A stretch of DNA of 64,000 nt, from NCBI GenBank assembly GCA_934668875.1, contig CAKUON010000005.1, positions 62,001-126,000 of the forward strand. Direction: 5' to 3'. The notes beneath the pieces are model-generated. The model ran no database searches. It saw only the letters and a list, made by a program, of their open reading frames with translations, and was not told the DNA's origin. Shown here piece after piece: positions 52,828-61,596 of this stretch. Every line of letters begins with the position of its first letter. Positions within the stretch are counted from its first letter, which is position 1. Source of the stretch: an uncultured Collinsella sp. Lineage in GTDB: Bacteria; Actinomycetota; Coriobacteriia; Coriobacteriales; Coriobacteriaceae. The translations under genes were made by a program, and so were the position numbers.

Positions 52828-54744
52828 CTAGATTCGCTCCTCGATAGCACCGTTTCTATACGCATCGAGCAGCTGGCGCAGGTCCTGGATCTGGCCACGG
52901 ATCTTGGCGCCGGAATCGGTGTCGCTCACCATGCGGCGACGGTCGGCCTGGTCAAAACGATTGGTCTCGCTCGCAATGTCCACGTTGCGGGTGAGCGCCT
53001 CGGCAACCGTCGTAAAGGCCTGGTGCGACTTAAGGCGGCATCCGCGCGAACTCGAGATGAGCGTGTATCCGGCGATGCCCGTCTTGGGGTGGTAGGCGCG
53101 GCAGAAGCCGCCATCGATGACCAGCAGTTTGCCGTCGGCGCGGATGGGCTGCTCGCCCTTGGTGGTCTTGACCGGGGTGTGGCCGTTGATGATGTGACCG
53201 GTCGGCGAACATGCCATGGGGACGACGCCGAACTCGTGCATGATGTCGTCGCAGACCGAGGGCGACGTGGTGAGCGTGTAGTACGGATCCATCGGCTCGA
53301 CCCAGGTGCTCTTGTCAGCGATGTAGGCGCGCTCGAAGGTGCGCACCAGACGTCCGCTGGCGGGCGAGTTAAAGCCGATCCACAGGTACCACATCCAGTC
53401 GAGGGCGTCACGGTCGCCGGTGCGCCAGGCGCGGCGGGCGATATGGTCGCAAAAATCGAAATAGTCGCGACCGGCGTGCCAGGTGCCCAGGCAGTTCATG
53501 CTGCTAAAGGTGCCGTCCTCGTTGAGCGGCACGCAACCGTGGAACAGCAGGTTGCCGTTGGTGACCTTGTACATCGAGCCGTGCGTGTAGAGGAAATCGA
53601 TATGGCGATGCAAGTGATCGGCGGTGACGAACTCGGATACGAGCTTGTCGATGATGTGCTGCTCCTCGGGCGTGAGCGAATAGGGGTCCGCCGGGTCGAC
53701 GGTGGGGAAGTCGTTGGTCGTGAGCGGCCACACGCTGCCGTCGGCGAGCGTGACCGTGCCGGTGTCGTGGTCAATCTTGTCGAGCAGCAGGCGGTCGGTC
53801 ATGTCGAACTCGGGGTGGCGCTGGATGATCTGGCCCTCGAGCTTAAAGAGCAGCACGTTGATGGCCTTGATCAGCGGGGTGATGGACTCACCGGCGGTGT
53901 AGGTGGCGTCGGCGAAGGCGACGAGCTCGCGCAGCGAGATGCCGTAGTCGTTCTCGAGGATCTCGTAGTTGTCGTAGCGCAGGTTATTGCGCAGCACCGT
54001 GGCGATGCACGCCGGCTCGCCGGCCGCGGCGCCCATCCACAGTAGGTCGTGGTTGCCCCACTGGATGTCGAGCGAATGGTAGGTGAGCAGGCGGTCCATA
54101 ATCTTTGCCGCACCGCCACCGCGGTCGAAGATGTCACCCACCAGGTGCAGGTGGTCGACGGCTAGGCGCTTAATGAGCGAGGCGAGCGACTCGATAAAGT
54201 CGTCGGCGCTCGCGGTCTCCAAGATGGACTCTACGATGCGCTCGTGATAGCGCACGCGATAGTTATTCTCGTCCGGATGCGTGTGCAGCAGCTCGTCGAT
54301 GATGTAGGCGTAGTCGCGCGGGATGGCCTTACGCACCTTGGAGCGCGTGTAGCGGCTCGAAAGCGAGCGGGCGACCATGATGAGCTGGTCGAGCATCGTC
54401 TTGAACCAGGTGGGGGAGTCCTCATGCTGAGTTCGGACCAGGTCGATCTTCTCGCGCGGGTAGTAGATGAGTGTGCACAGCTCGCCCTTTTCGTCAAAGG
54501 AGAGCGTGTCGCCAAAGATCTCGTCGACATGCTCGCGCACGACGCCCGAGCAGTTGTTGAGGATGTGCATAAAGGCTTCGTACTCGCCGTGCACGTCGCT
54601 CATGAAATGCTCGGTGCCCTTGGGCAGATTGAGAATGGCCGAGAGGTTAATGATCTCGGTAAACGCGGATTGTTCGGTGGGAAATTGTCTCGACAGCAGG
54701 CGCAGATACTTGAAGTCTTGCGGGTTGCGATCGAATGCGACCAT
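52828..54744 (-). CDS. fbp: Fructose-1,6-bisphosphatase, class III
   Basis: This 638-residue enzyme is the Firmicutes-type FBPase, unrelated to class I. The metallophosphatase motifs are MSDVHGEYEAF (about residue 48), VGDIFDRGG, WGNHDLLWMGA and a late NGHTPVK. It removes the 1-phosphate from fructose-1,6-bisphosphate in gluconeogenesis. ATG 54744 follows GGAAGG. The leader contains two stems that cannot easily form together (see the separate entry). Confidence 0.94.
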   Translation of the reverse strand: MVAFDRNPQDFKYLRLLSRQFPTEQSAFTEIINLSAILNLPKGTEHFMSDVHGEYEAFMHILNNCSGVVREHVDEIFGDTLSFDEKGELCTLIYYPREKIDLVRTQHEDSPTWFKTMLDQLIMVARSLSSRYTRSKVRKAIPRDYAYIIDELLHTHPDENNYRVRYHERIVESILETASADDFIESLASLIKRLAVDHLHLVGDIFDRGGGAAKIMDRLLTYHSLDIQWGNHDLLWMGAAAGEPACIATVLRNNLRYDNYEILENDYGISLRELVAFADATYTAGESITPLIKAINVLLFKLEGQIIQRHPEFDMTDRLLLDKIDHDTGTVTLADGSVWPLTTNDFPTVDPADPYSLTPEEQHIIDKLVSEFVTADHLHRHIDFLYTHGSMYKVTNGNLLFHGCVPLNEDGTFSSMNCLGTWHAGRDYFDFCDHIARRAWRTGDRDALDWMWYLWIGFNSPASGRLVRTFERAYIADKSTWVEPMDPYYTLTTSPSVCDDIMHEFGVVPMACSPTGHIINGHTPVKTTKGEQPIRADGKLLVIDGGFCRAYHPKTGIAGYTLISSSRGCRLKSHQAFTTVAEALTRNVDIASETNRFDQADRRRMVSDTDSGAKIRGQIQDLRQLLDAYRNGAIEERI

Positions 54745-54771
54745 GAAACACCTTCCGGTAGCGTTGGTAAA

Positions 54772-54811
54772 ACTGATAAAGCGGCGTCAAACGTTTATCA
54801 GTATGCGCCGC
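54772..54811 (-). promoter_or_regulatory. Overlapping stems in the fbp leader
   Basis: ACTGATAAA (54772-54780) pairs perfectly with TTTATCAGT (54794-54802), and GCGGCG (54781-54786) pairs with CGCCGC (54806-54811). The two stems interlock, so they would compete or form a pseudoknot. They lie 28-67 bases upstream of fbp. The rest of the 320-base gap to degV shows no gene. Confidence 0.4.
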
Positions 54812-55004
54812 CTTTGTTTCGATTTTGCGCCGGCGGCCGAATTGTCGGCTGAACGGTTTGCTAAATCGATTTAGTGGAGGTAGATGTGTCGGTTGAGTGG
54901 AGACGAAGGTGCGTTATTTGTTTCTGTTGGCCCACGGCGGCGATGGAGATGTTCGTGATAAAGATGTTCAATAGGAATGGTTCGAATTGGTAAATAGTGG
55001 ACAT

Positions 55005-55036
55005 TTGTACCGTATTTAGGCTTGCTGTGCGATAAT
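55005..55036 (+). promoter_or_regulatory. Likely degV promoter
   Basis: An extended -10 box, TGC followed by GATAAT (55031-55036), lies about 30 bases before the degV start. TTGTAC at 55005-55010 is a possible -35 box, but the 20-base spacing is long. Confidence 0.4.
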
Positions 55037-55064
55037 TTGCGCAGCAATAATTAAGGAGCCTCAT

Positions 55065-55955
55065 ATGAGTGATTTTGTCCTGACCTGTGAATCTGGCGCC
55101 GATCGAACCCGCGAGTTCTTTGCGTCGCGCAACATCCCTGTCGTGTATTTCCATTACGAGATCGATGGCGTCGTCTATGACGATGACCTCTATCAGTCGA
55201 TTTCGCCGGACGAGTTTTTTGCCAAGATCGCCGCGGGCGCTATGCCCAAGACGTCGCAGCTGGGTGTGGGCGAGTACGAGGAGTTTTGGGAGCCGTTCGT
55301 TGCCGAGGGCAAGGATGTGCTGCATCTGACGCTGTCGTCTGGCATTTCGGGCACATATGGTTCGGCCTGCGTTGCGGCGCAGATGCTTGCCGATCGTTAT
55401 CCCGAGGGCGGCAAGGTGCGCGTGATTGATTCGCTGGCCGCGGCTTCGGGCTTTGGCCTGCTGGTGGAATATGCCGCCGATGTGCGCGATAGCGGGGCCA
55501 CGCTGGAGGAAACGGCCGCCTGGGTCGAGGAGCACAAGCTCAACCTGCATCACTGGTTCTTCTCGACCGACCTGTCGAGCTATCTGCGCGGCGGGCGCAT
55601 CTCGGCCGCGAGCGCGATCATCGGCACGGCACTCAAGATTTGCCCGCTTATGACGGTCGATTGCGAGGGCAAGCTGTCGCCGCGCGAGAAGATCCGTACC
55701 AAGAAGCGCGCGATTTCCGAGATGGCCAAGACCATGATGGCACACGTGCAGGATGGCGCGGGCTATTCGGGCAAGTGCGTCATGTCGCACTCGGCGTGTC
55801 GCGAGGATGCCGAGACGGTGGCAGCGCTGGTTGAACAGGAGATTCCGCAGCTCAAGGGTAAAATTGAGATTAACAACATTGGTGCCCTGATTGGTTCGCA
55901 TACCGGCCCCGGTACGGTGACGATCTTCTTTATGGGCGACAAGCGCGTGGATTAA
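55065..55955 (+). CDS. DegV-family fatty-acid-binding protein
   Basis: This 296-residue DegV protein has the two-domain fold that binds one fatty acid. Typical segments are FVLTCESGADRT at the start, TSQLGVGEYEEFW, LTLSSGISGTYGSACVAA, and the C-terminal IGSHTGPGTVTIFF. In Firmicutes, DegV/FakB proteins present fatty acids to the kinase FakA; no fakA is in the window. AAGGAG precedes ATG 55065. Confidence 0.88.
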   Translation: MSDFVLTCESGADRTREFFASRNIPVVYFHYEIDGVVYDDDLYQSISPDEFFAKIAAGAMPKTSQLGVGEYEEFWEPFVAEGKDVLHLTLSSGISGTYGSACVAAQMLADRYPEGGKVRVIDSLAAASGFGLLVEYAADVRDSGATLEETAAWVEEHKLNLHHWFFSTDLSSYLRGGRISAASAIIGTALKICPLMTVDCEGKLSPREKIRTKKRAISEMAKTMMAHVQDGAGYSGKCVMSHSACREDAETVAALVEQEIPQLKGKIEINNIGALIGSHTGPGTVTIFFMGDKRVD

Positions 55956-55969
55956 CTAACAAGAGAGCC

Positions 55970-56007
55970 GGTGGGACAAAGACTCCTGCTGATTATTTTG
56001 TCCCACC
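55970..56007 (+). terminator. Hairpin after degV
   Basis: GGTGGGACAAA and TTTGTCCCACC form a perfect 11-bp stem 15 bases after degV. No thymine run follows on the plus strand, so termination is uncertain. Confidence 0.5.
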
Positions 56008-56022
56008 ACATCACTGCTCATA

Positions 56023-56060
56023 CGAAAAGGCCCGCCTCACGTTTGTGGGGCGGGCCTTAC
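56023..56060 (-). terminator. Terminator of the TIM-barrel-like gene
   Basis: On the minus strand AAGGCCCGCC and GGCGGGCCTT form a 10-bp stem followed by TTTTCG, immediately after the stop at 56069. Confidence 0.85.
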
Positions 56061-56068
56061 TGCTGTGC

Positions 56069-57160
56069 TTAGCGTTTCTTGCTGCGGAAGAAGAAGCCGT
56101 GCAGCGACGGCTTGAGGCCGCGGTTGGCGCGATGCTCCTCAACGCGCTCGTGGATCGAGGCGACGCGCTCGATGACCTCGTCGGGAATCGGCACGTCGGG
56201 ATTCATGTTCTCGACTTGGCTGACCTCGGCGGCGGCGACCTGATCGATGATGGGCACGTCTTCGCGCGAAATAACGGGCGTGGCGTCTTCCTTCATCTTG
56301 CGGTAGCGCTGCATCATGTCGGTTTGCAGCTGCTGCGCCGAAGGCGGCGTCCAGATAATGGCGTTGGCGCCGGCGGCGATGGTCTCGCGGATGCTCTCGG
56401 GTGTCTTGCCGCCCGGTGCGATGAGCGGCAGGTTGGGATAGTGCTCGCGCAGCTCGCGCAGGACCTGCGGCGTGTTCTTACCGGCTGCGATGTTGAGGAT
56501 CTTGGCGCCGGCGCGAACCTTGGCATGTGCATCGTCGTCGCAGCGCACGACCGTGGCGATGACAGGGATGTCCGCCATGTTGGTGATGTGCTCGACCATC
56601 TCGGCAGTGGCGGGGGAGTTGACGACGCAGCCCGCCGCGCCCTGCATCTCGGAGACGGCCGCCATCTGCACGGAGCGCTTGCCGGTGGTGGTGCCGCCGC
56701 CCACGCCCACGAAGACCGGGCACTCGGCGACAGTCAGCAGTGCCTGCGTAATGGCCGGCTGCGGCGTGAAAGGGTAGACCGCAAACACGGCGTCGGCGTT
56801 GGAGTTGCGGATGACCGCGACGTCGGTGGTGTAGATGAGCGACTTGATGCGGCGGCCGAAGAGCGTGAAGCCGCTGGCCTCCTCGATCTCGTCGGGCATG
56901 CGAAGGGCTGCTTTGCGCAGACGCCCATCGATGGGAAGCGGCTCCATGGGGAGCAGCCCGTTGGGGGTGACGGCTACCTGTGGCTCGGTGAATTCGTCGG
57001 CGAGCTCGACCTCGGAGAAGTCGACCGAGGCGACGATGTCTTCGTGAACTTCGGCGGGCACATCGATGGGGGCTTGGTCGTTTGCCGCGGCGGGCGTGTC
57101 GAAGGAGCTAGTGCCGACGAAGGCGTCGACGCGCTCGTTGAGGTCGTTGAGGTTATCCAT
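56069..57160 (-). CDS. TIM-barrel-like protein of unknown function
   Basis: I cannot name this 363-residue protein. The central part (about 100-290) has alternating strands and helices with TIM-barrel-like features: VFVGVGGGTTTGKRSVQ, DIPVIATVVRCDDDA, AGAKILNIAAGKNTP and a late glycine segment IAPGGKTPESIRETIAAGANAIIW like a phosphate-binding site. The N-terminal 70 residues are acidic and the C-terminal tail is basic (HGFFFRSKKR). No catalytic signature is evident. It may be a sugar-phosphate or indole-glycerol-phosphate-like binder. Confidence 0.6.
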   Translation of the reverse strand: MDNLNDLNERVDAFVGTSSFDTPAAANDQAPIDVPAEVHEDIVASVDFSEVELADEFTEPQVAVTPNGLLPMEPLPIDGRLRKAALRMPDEIEEASGFTLFGRRIKSLIYTTDVAVIRNSNADAVFAVYPFTPQPAITQALLTVAECPVFVGVGGGTTTGKRSVQMAAVSEMQGAAGCVVNSPATAEMVEHITNMADIPVIATVVRCDDDAHAKVRAGAKILNIAAGKNTPQVLRELREHYPNLPLIAPGGKTPESIRETIAAGANAIIWTPPSAQQLQTDMMQRYRKMKEDATPVISREDVPIIDQVAAAEVSQVENMNPDVPIPDEVIERVASIHERVEEHRANRGLKPSLHGFFFRSKKR

Positions 57161-57350
57161 GGAGGCTCGATTCTATGTGATGGTTGCCGGCACATGCAGC
57201 CGGAGTTGCGAATGCTAAATCGTTTGACGAGTTGATTTTTCCCCGCTGCGCCCACCGTTAGACTGAAGGACTGGCGAACGTGAAGGAGCTGTGGTGGCGG
57301 GCGTCGAGGTGCTATCTTGAATGTCCCGTTTAAAAGAGAGGTGACGCGGT

Positions 57351-57521
57351 ATGGAATTGACAGCAATGTTGGGCTCGATTGGCCTGTGTGTGGGCGCAAT
57401 CGTGGCCGCCGCGGTCATCTACTTCGTGGTCACGGCCATTAAGGGCAAAAGGGCCGAGCGCAAGGAGCGCGAAGCGCTTAAGCAGCACCGTGACCAGCAG
57501 GACAAGCGCGCACGGAGATAG
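57351..57521 (+). CDS. 56-residue single-pass membrane protein
   Basis: A short gene starts at ATG 57351 with GAGAGGTG 8 bases upstream. The protein has one hydrophobic segment (MLGSIGLCVGAIVAAAVIYF) and a strongly basic helical tail (KGKRAERKEREALKQHRD). The topology is N-out with a cytosolic tail. Short proteins like this are often subunits of membrane complexes. I do not recognise a family. Confidence 0.6.
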   Translation: MELTAMLGSIGLCVGAIVAAAVIYFVVTAIKGKRAERKEREALKQHRDQQDKRARR

Positions 57522-57545
57522 TTTGTTGAGTTTTTGGTCCGTGCG

Positions 57546-58649
57546 CTAGCTGCGTTTTCGGATCAGGGCGATGTAGAAGCCCTCAAAGTCGCGGCTGGGC
57601 GGAATGGTGAGCGTGCCGGGCAGGCCGTTGGCGATGGCCGAGACGCTGCCGGCAGCGATGGCCTCGGTGAGGGCGTTGCACTCGACGCGCGGCTCCTCGC
57701 CTGCTTCCTGGGCGCGGCGCGCTTCGCTTTCGCTCGGCGTGCCGTCGAGGGGGATGAGCTCGCAGTCCATGTGCTTGTCGAGGGCCTCTTGCAGGGCGTC
57801 CTCGTTTTCCTGCGGCAAGATCGAACAAGTGGAATAGACCAGCGTGCCGCCCGGTTTGAGGGCACCCATGGCGTGATCAAGAAGCGCGCGCTGCGAACGG
57901 GCGCACTTGCCAAGCAGCTGCTCAGTCAGCCCGCGCAAGCTTTTCTCGTTGCCGCTGATGACGGTGCCCGTGCCGGTACAGGGGGCGTCGAGCAGGATGC
58001 GGTCAAAGCGGAAGAACTCGTCGAGCTCGCGTGCATCGATGCGCATGACGGGCACGTTTTTGACGCCTTGACGATGGAGATTGGATTCGAGCTTCTCGGC
58101 GCGGGGGATGCTCATCTCGCAGGCGGTGAGGTGTGCCTGGCCCTGCGTGAGGGCGGCGATTTGCGTCGTCTTGCCGCCAGGGGCCGCGCACATGTCCAGG
58201 ATGTCCTCGCCAGCCCGGGCGCCCAGGACCAACGGAGGCATCATAGACGACAGACTCTGCAGGTAGATTTTGCCGTCGCGGTAGATGTCGAGATCCCACA
58301 GATCGGAAACCTGGGCCTCGGGCAGGATGAAGGCGTCTGGGTACCAGGTGACGGGGTTGTGAGCGATGCCGGCGGCATCGAGCGCCGCAGCGATGTCCTC
58401 GACGGTTGCCTTGAGCGTGTTGGCGCGCAGCGTGACCGGGCGTGTGGCCGCGGCGCCGAAGCCCTCGATCATGAGCTCGGCATCGGCGGGCGCATAGGCG
58501 CCGGCGACCGTGTCGACCATAAAGCGCGGCAGGTCGGCGGCGGAGTGTTGGGCGGCAAGCTGGTCGGAAAGCTCGGTAGCAGCAAACTGCCTGAGCTTGA
58601 GCTCGGCCTTGACCTGCTTTTTCTGCTTACGACGACGCGGCTTGGACAT
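57546..58649 (-). CDS. RsmB/RsmF-like RNA (cytosine-C5) methyltransferase
   Basis: This 367-residue SAM-dependent NOL1/NOP2/Sun enzyme has DMCAAPGGKTTQIA as the SAM-binding motif I, LLDAPCTGTG as motif IV with one cysteine, and YSTCSILPQEN as motif VI with the catalytic cysteine. It methylates C5 of cytosine in rRNA or tRNA. A basic N-terminal tail (KPRRRKQKKQVK) is present, but the NusB-like domain of RsmB is missing, so it is closer to RsmF in layout. Confidence 0.88.
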   Translation of the reverse strand: MSKPRRRKQKKQVKAELKLRQFAATELSDQLAAQHSAADLPRFMVDTVAGAYAPADAELMIEGFGAAATRPVTLRANTLKATVEDIAAALDAAGIAHNPVTWYPDAFILPEAQVSDLWDLDIYRDGKIYLQSLSSMMPPLVLGARAGEDILDMCAAPGGKTTQIAALTQGQAHLTACEMSIPRAEKLESNLHRQGVKNVPVMRIDARELDEFFRFDRILLDAPCTGTGTVISGNEKSLRGLTEQLLGKCARSQRALLDHAMGALKPGGTLVYSTCSILPQENEDALQEALDKHMDCELIPLDGTPSESEARRAQEAGEEPRVECNALTEAIAAGSVSAIANGLPGTLTIPPSRDFEGFYIALIRKRS

Positions 58650-58685
58650 CCGTCTTTCCTTCCCATTCCATTACATGTCGAGTGT

Positions 58686-60836
58686 TTAGTACTGGCTCTC
58701 GTGCTTGCTGAAGAAGTCGAAGCGCGGGGGCAGTGGCTTTACGCGGTGCTCGCCGGGCTTCTCGCCCAGACTCTCCACAAATTCGTCCGTGGAGGCGAAG
58801 ATGTTGTCCCAGCTAAAGAAGGCGACCGGGTCAACGTCGAAGTACTCGCAGATGAGCTCGCAGCCGGCAGGGACGATGCCGTGCATGAGCACGGTCGCCA
58901 CGCGCAGCTCGGTAAAGGCGTCGACGAGGGCCTGCGTCATTGCGGCGTTTGCCTCGTTACCCTCGAGCTTGTTGGCGGCCTTGGAGGCATCGCTCCAGCG
59001 CTTGTTGGCGGCGCGCAGGTAGTCGTCGCACACGGCAAGCGCGCGGTGCGTCTCGAACTTGTACATAGCCTGCTCAAAGGCGAGAGCTGCCTGCTCGGCG
59101 GCTTCGACCACGGCGGCAGAGGCCGCACCGGCGGGGATGCAGCCGTTGCGATAGGGGCTCTCGTCGCCCTCCTTGACGGCGACGCCGTAGAAGCAGCTGC
59201 GGGCCAGGCGGTTGAACACGCCGGTCAGCAGCGCGCTCTCCTTAAGGGCCGGATCGATGACGCGCTTGTCGTCGCAGGCGCGCACCTCGTTGCCGTCCTT
59301 GTCCTTGCCGGTCACGCGGGTGTCGTATGCCTTGGGGCTAAAGCTCACCGGCTTTTCGGACAGGCCGAGCGACAGCCAGTGCGCGCGCATCTGCTCGCAG
59401 GTGTAGTGGTTGAGCAGGTCGTCTGCCGGCGGGGGAGGCGTCTGCGAGGACGAGCTGGCCTTTTTGCCCATGTAGAGCAGGTGGTAGCAGGCGCTGACGG
59501 TGCTCTGCGTGAGGTCCCAGCCCAGGGCCTCCCACATGGCGGTCTGCGCGATGCAGTAGAAGTAGATGTTGTCCTGACCGATAAACTGGTAGATCTGTGC
59601 GTCGTCCGAGCACCACCAGTCGCGCCAGTCGAGCGAGCTGTGCTGGTAGGTGGGCGCGGGCACCTGCGTGGAATCGGCGGCGGGCTCGCCCATGAGGGCG
59701 GCGTCCTGGGCGGCGACACCCTCGGTCACGCCGGCGGCCTTGGCGTCGCGCGCGAGCACGGTGCGGGTGTAGCTGATGGGCGCCCACAGGCTCTCGGGCC
59801 AGCACCAGCAGGTGACGTCGGAAACGCCGTCGACCTGGGGCACCGGGACGCCCCAGTCGATGTTGCCGGTGATGCGGAAGGGCACGAGCGCCTTGCCGCT
59901 GCGGAAGCGCACGCCGCCGTTGGCGAGTACCGCGTGGGCGTCGTCGCGCTCCTTCCAGCTGGGGAAGGTGACGGTGAAGCTGCTCTTGTTGCCCTCGGGC
60001 TCCAGCACGGTGTGCTCGGGGAGCTGATCCTCGACGGCGTCGAAGGCCTCGCGGAACTTGTTCTGAATGTAGAGCTGAGCCGGCAGCAGCCACTCCTCCA
60101 TGGTCTTGGAGACCACGGAGCGAACCTGCGGGTTCTGGGCGAGCTTGGCGGTGTAGGTTTTCATAAAGTCGAGGTAGGCCGGCAGGTCGAAGTAGAGGTT
60201 GTCGACCGGGCGCAGCTCGGGCACCTCGCCAGTGAGCTGGCTCTTGGGCGCGATGAGCTCCTCGGGCTCAAACTGGTGGCCCAGGTCGCACTCGTCGGCA
60301 TAGGCCTTCTCGGACTTGCAGCCCTGGATGGGGCAGCGGCCGATGACCTGACGGCCGTTGAGGAACGTGCCGGCCTTGGCGTCGTAGAACTGCAGCGTGG
60401 AACGCTTGGAGATGGTGCCCTGCTCGTGCAGGCGCTTGATAATCTCGGCGGTTACCTCGTTGTGAATCTGGACGGCCGGCTCAAGGCCCGAGCCGCCGTA
60501 GATGTCGCAGCTGATGTTGTAGTTGTTGAGGGTCGCGGCCTGGCGGGAGTGGTTGGACTCGACGTACTCGCTAATGGACTTGTCGTAGCCCTCGTTCTCC
60601 TTGAGCTTGCGGTAGCTCTCCATGATGGGCGAGCCGTAGCAGTCGGTGCCCGAGGTGAAGATTACGTTCTCGCGGCCCAGGCGGTCGCGCAGGAAGCGGG
60701 CGAAGAAGTCGGCGGGGACAAAGACGCCACCAACGTGGCCGAAGTGCAGGCCTTTGTTGCCGTAGGGCTCGCCGGCGGTAACGATGGCGCGGCGCGGCCA
60801 GCTGGGACGGTCGTTCATGGAGTATTTGGATGCCAT
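58686..60836 (-). CDS. Methionyl-tRNA-synthetase-like class I aminoacyl-tRNA synthetase
   Basis: This 716-residue enzyme has the class I HIGH motif as HFGH (GLHFGHVGGVFVPAD), a FTSGTDCYGSP segment like FTSGTDEHG of MetRS, and a zinc-knuckle region (GRCPIQGCKSEKAYADECDLGHQ). The KMSKS position reads KKASSSS (LLYMGKKASSSSQTP), an unusual form. The substrate region WCWPESLWAPISYT differs from the usual MetRS sequence. A C-terminal helical anticodon-binding domain is present. ATG 60836 follows AAGGAG. It could be the main MetRS of a divergent lineage or a paralogue with another substrate. Confidence 0.72.
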   Translation of the reverse strand: MASKYSMNDRPSWPRRAIVTAGEPYGNKGLHFGHVGGVFVPADFFARFLRDRLGRENVIFTSGTDCYGSPIMESYRKLKENEGYDKSISEYVESNHSRQAATLNNYNISCDIYGGSGLEPAVQIHNEVTAEIIKRLHEQGTISKRSTLQFYDAKAGTFLNGRQVIGRCPIQGCKSEKAYADECDLGHQFEPEELIAPKSQLTGEVPELRPVDNLYFDLPAYLDFMKTYTAKLAQNPQVRSVVSKTMEEWLLPAQLYIQNKFREAFDAVEDQLPEHTVLEPEGNKSSFTVTFPSWKERDDAHAVLANGGVRFRSGKALVPFRITGNIDWGVPVPQVDGVSDVTCWCWPESLWAPISYTRTVLARDAKAAGVTEGVAAQDAALMGEPAADSTQVPAPTYQHSSLDWRDWWCSDDAQIYQFIGQDNIYFYCIAQTAMWEALGWDLTQSTVSACYHLLYMGKKASSSSQTPPPPADDLLNHYTCEQMRAHWLSLGLSEKPVSFSPKAYDTRVTGKDKDGNEVRACDDKRVIDPALKESALLTGVFNRLARSCFYGVAVKEGDESPYRNGCIPAGAASAAVVEAAEQAALAFEQAMYKFETHRALAVCDDYLRAANKRWSDASKAANKLEGNEANAAMTQALVDAFTELRVATVLMHGIVPAGCELICEYFDVDPVAFFSWDNIFASTDEFVESLGEKPGEHRVKPLPPRFDFFSKHESQY

Positions 60837-60969
60837 GGGACTCCTTCGCGTATAGGTGAGGGCGCGGCCGGGCGCGGGGCTCGGCGGCGCGGTGGTCAAT
60901 TCGTGCATATCGTTCGACATTATCGCACATGCGGGCGGGTGCGTGGCAGGGGCGCTATCCTAAGATGCT

Positions 60970-61539
60970 ATGAATGAGATTTCCAACATACATGCGTTTG
61001 AGGACGAGGATTTTCTGCACGCTTGCTTCGTGTGGGGGATGATCGTGCTTGCGGTGTTCGCCGCTTGCCTGGTGCCGGTGTTTATGCTGCTGGGCGGGCC
61101 TGCGGACTTGGATGCTGCTGACGCGGACGGCTGGACGGCGGTCGTGGGCTGGATAGTCGGCTTGACTGCGGTTTCGGCAGCGTCGTTTGCCGTGCACGAG
61201 CTGGTGCATGCGGTGCTCTTTAAGTTGTTTGCGCCTGCCGGTGCGCACGTGACCTTTGGGGCGAACCGCGAGACGTGCATGATCTATGCCTGCGCTGAGG
61301 GCATTGTGTATTCGCGCCTGCGGTATGTGGCGATTTGTCTGGCGCCGACGGTTGTTTTGACGGTGGCGTTTGCCCTGGGCTTTGCGTTTTCGGGCTATCC
61401 GCTGCTGTGTTACCTGGCGGCCGGTCTGCACTTGTCGGGCTGTGTGGGCGACTGGTATTACGTGCGGACGATTCTGCGCGACCGCCGTATCGTCGCCTGC
61501 GAGGACACATCCTTTGGCGTTCGCTTTTTTGGGAAGTAG
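60970..61539 (+). CDS. DUF3267-type membrane metalloprotease
   Basis: This 189-residue protein has about four membrane helices and the zinc site HELVH (SFAVHELVHAVLFKLF, near residue 77), with a possible third ligand in LHLSGCVGDWYYV. The DUF3267 family is predicted to be site-2-protease-like. The substrate is unknown. The gene runs toward queH. Confidence 0.75.
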   Translation: MNEISNIHAFEDEDFLHACFVWGMIVLAVFAACLVPVFMLLGGPADLDAADADGWTAVVGWIVGLTAVSAASFAVHELVHAVLFKLFAPAGAHVTFGANRETCMIYACAEGIVYSRLRYVAICLAPTVVLTVAFALGFAFSGYPLLCYLAAGLHLSGCVGDWYYVRTILRDRRIVACEDTSFGVRFFGK

Positions 61540-61544
61540 ACGCG

Positions 61545-61578
61545 ATGATTTTTCTGGGACGGGGATTAAAAAATCATT
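61545..61578 (+). repeat. Single-arm copy of the GGGACGGGGAT repeat
   Basis: Thirty-four bases are identical to 19226-19259. This copy lacks the inverted partner arm. It lies between the protease gene and queH, ending 18 bases before the queH start. Confidence 0.75.
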
Positions 61579-61596
61579 GTGGGAGAGGAGATGTCG

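Noticed and set aside
57534-60977. An open frame of about 1150 codons on the plus strand opposite the methyltransferase and MetRS-like genes.
   Set aside because: The real genes with catalytic motifs are on the minus strand, and this frame runs across two unrelated genes and their gap, with a repetitive Gly/Val/Ala/Leu composition typical of a shadow frame.
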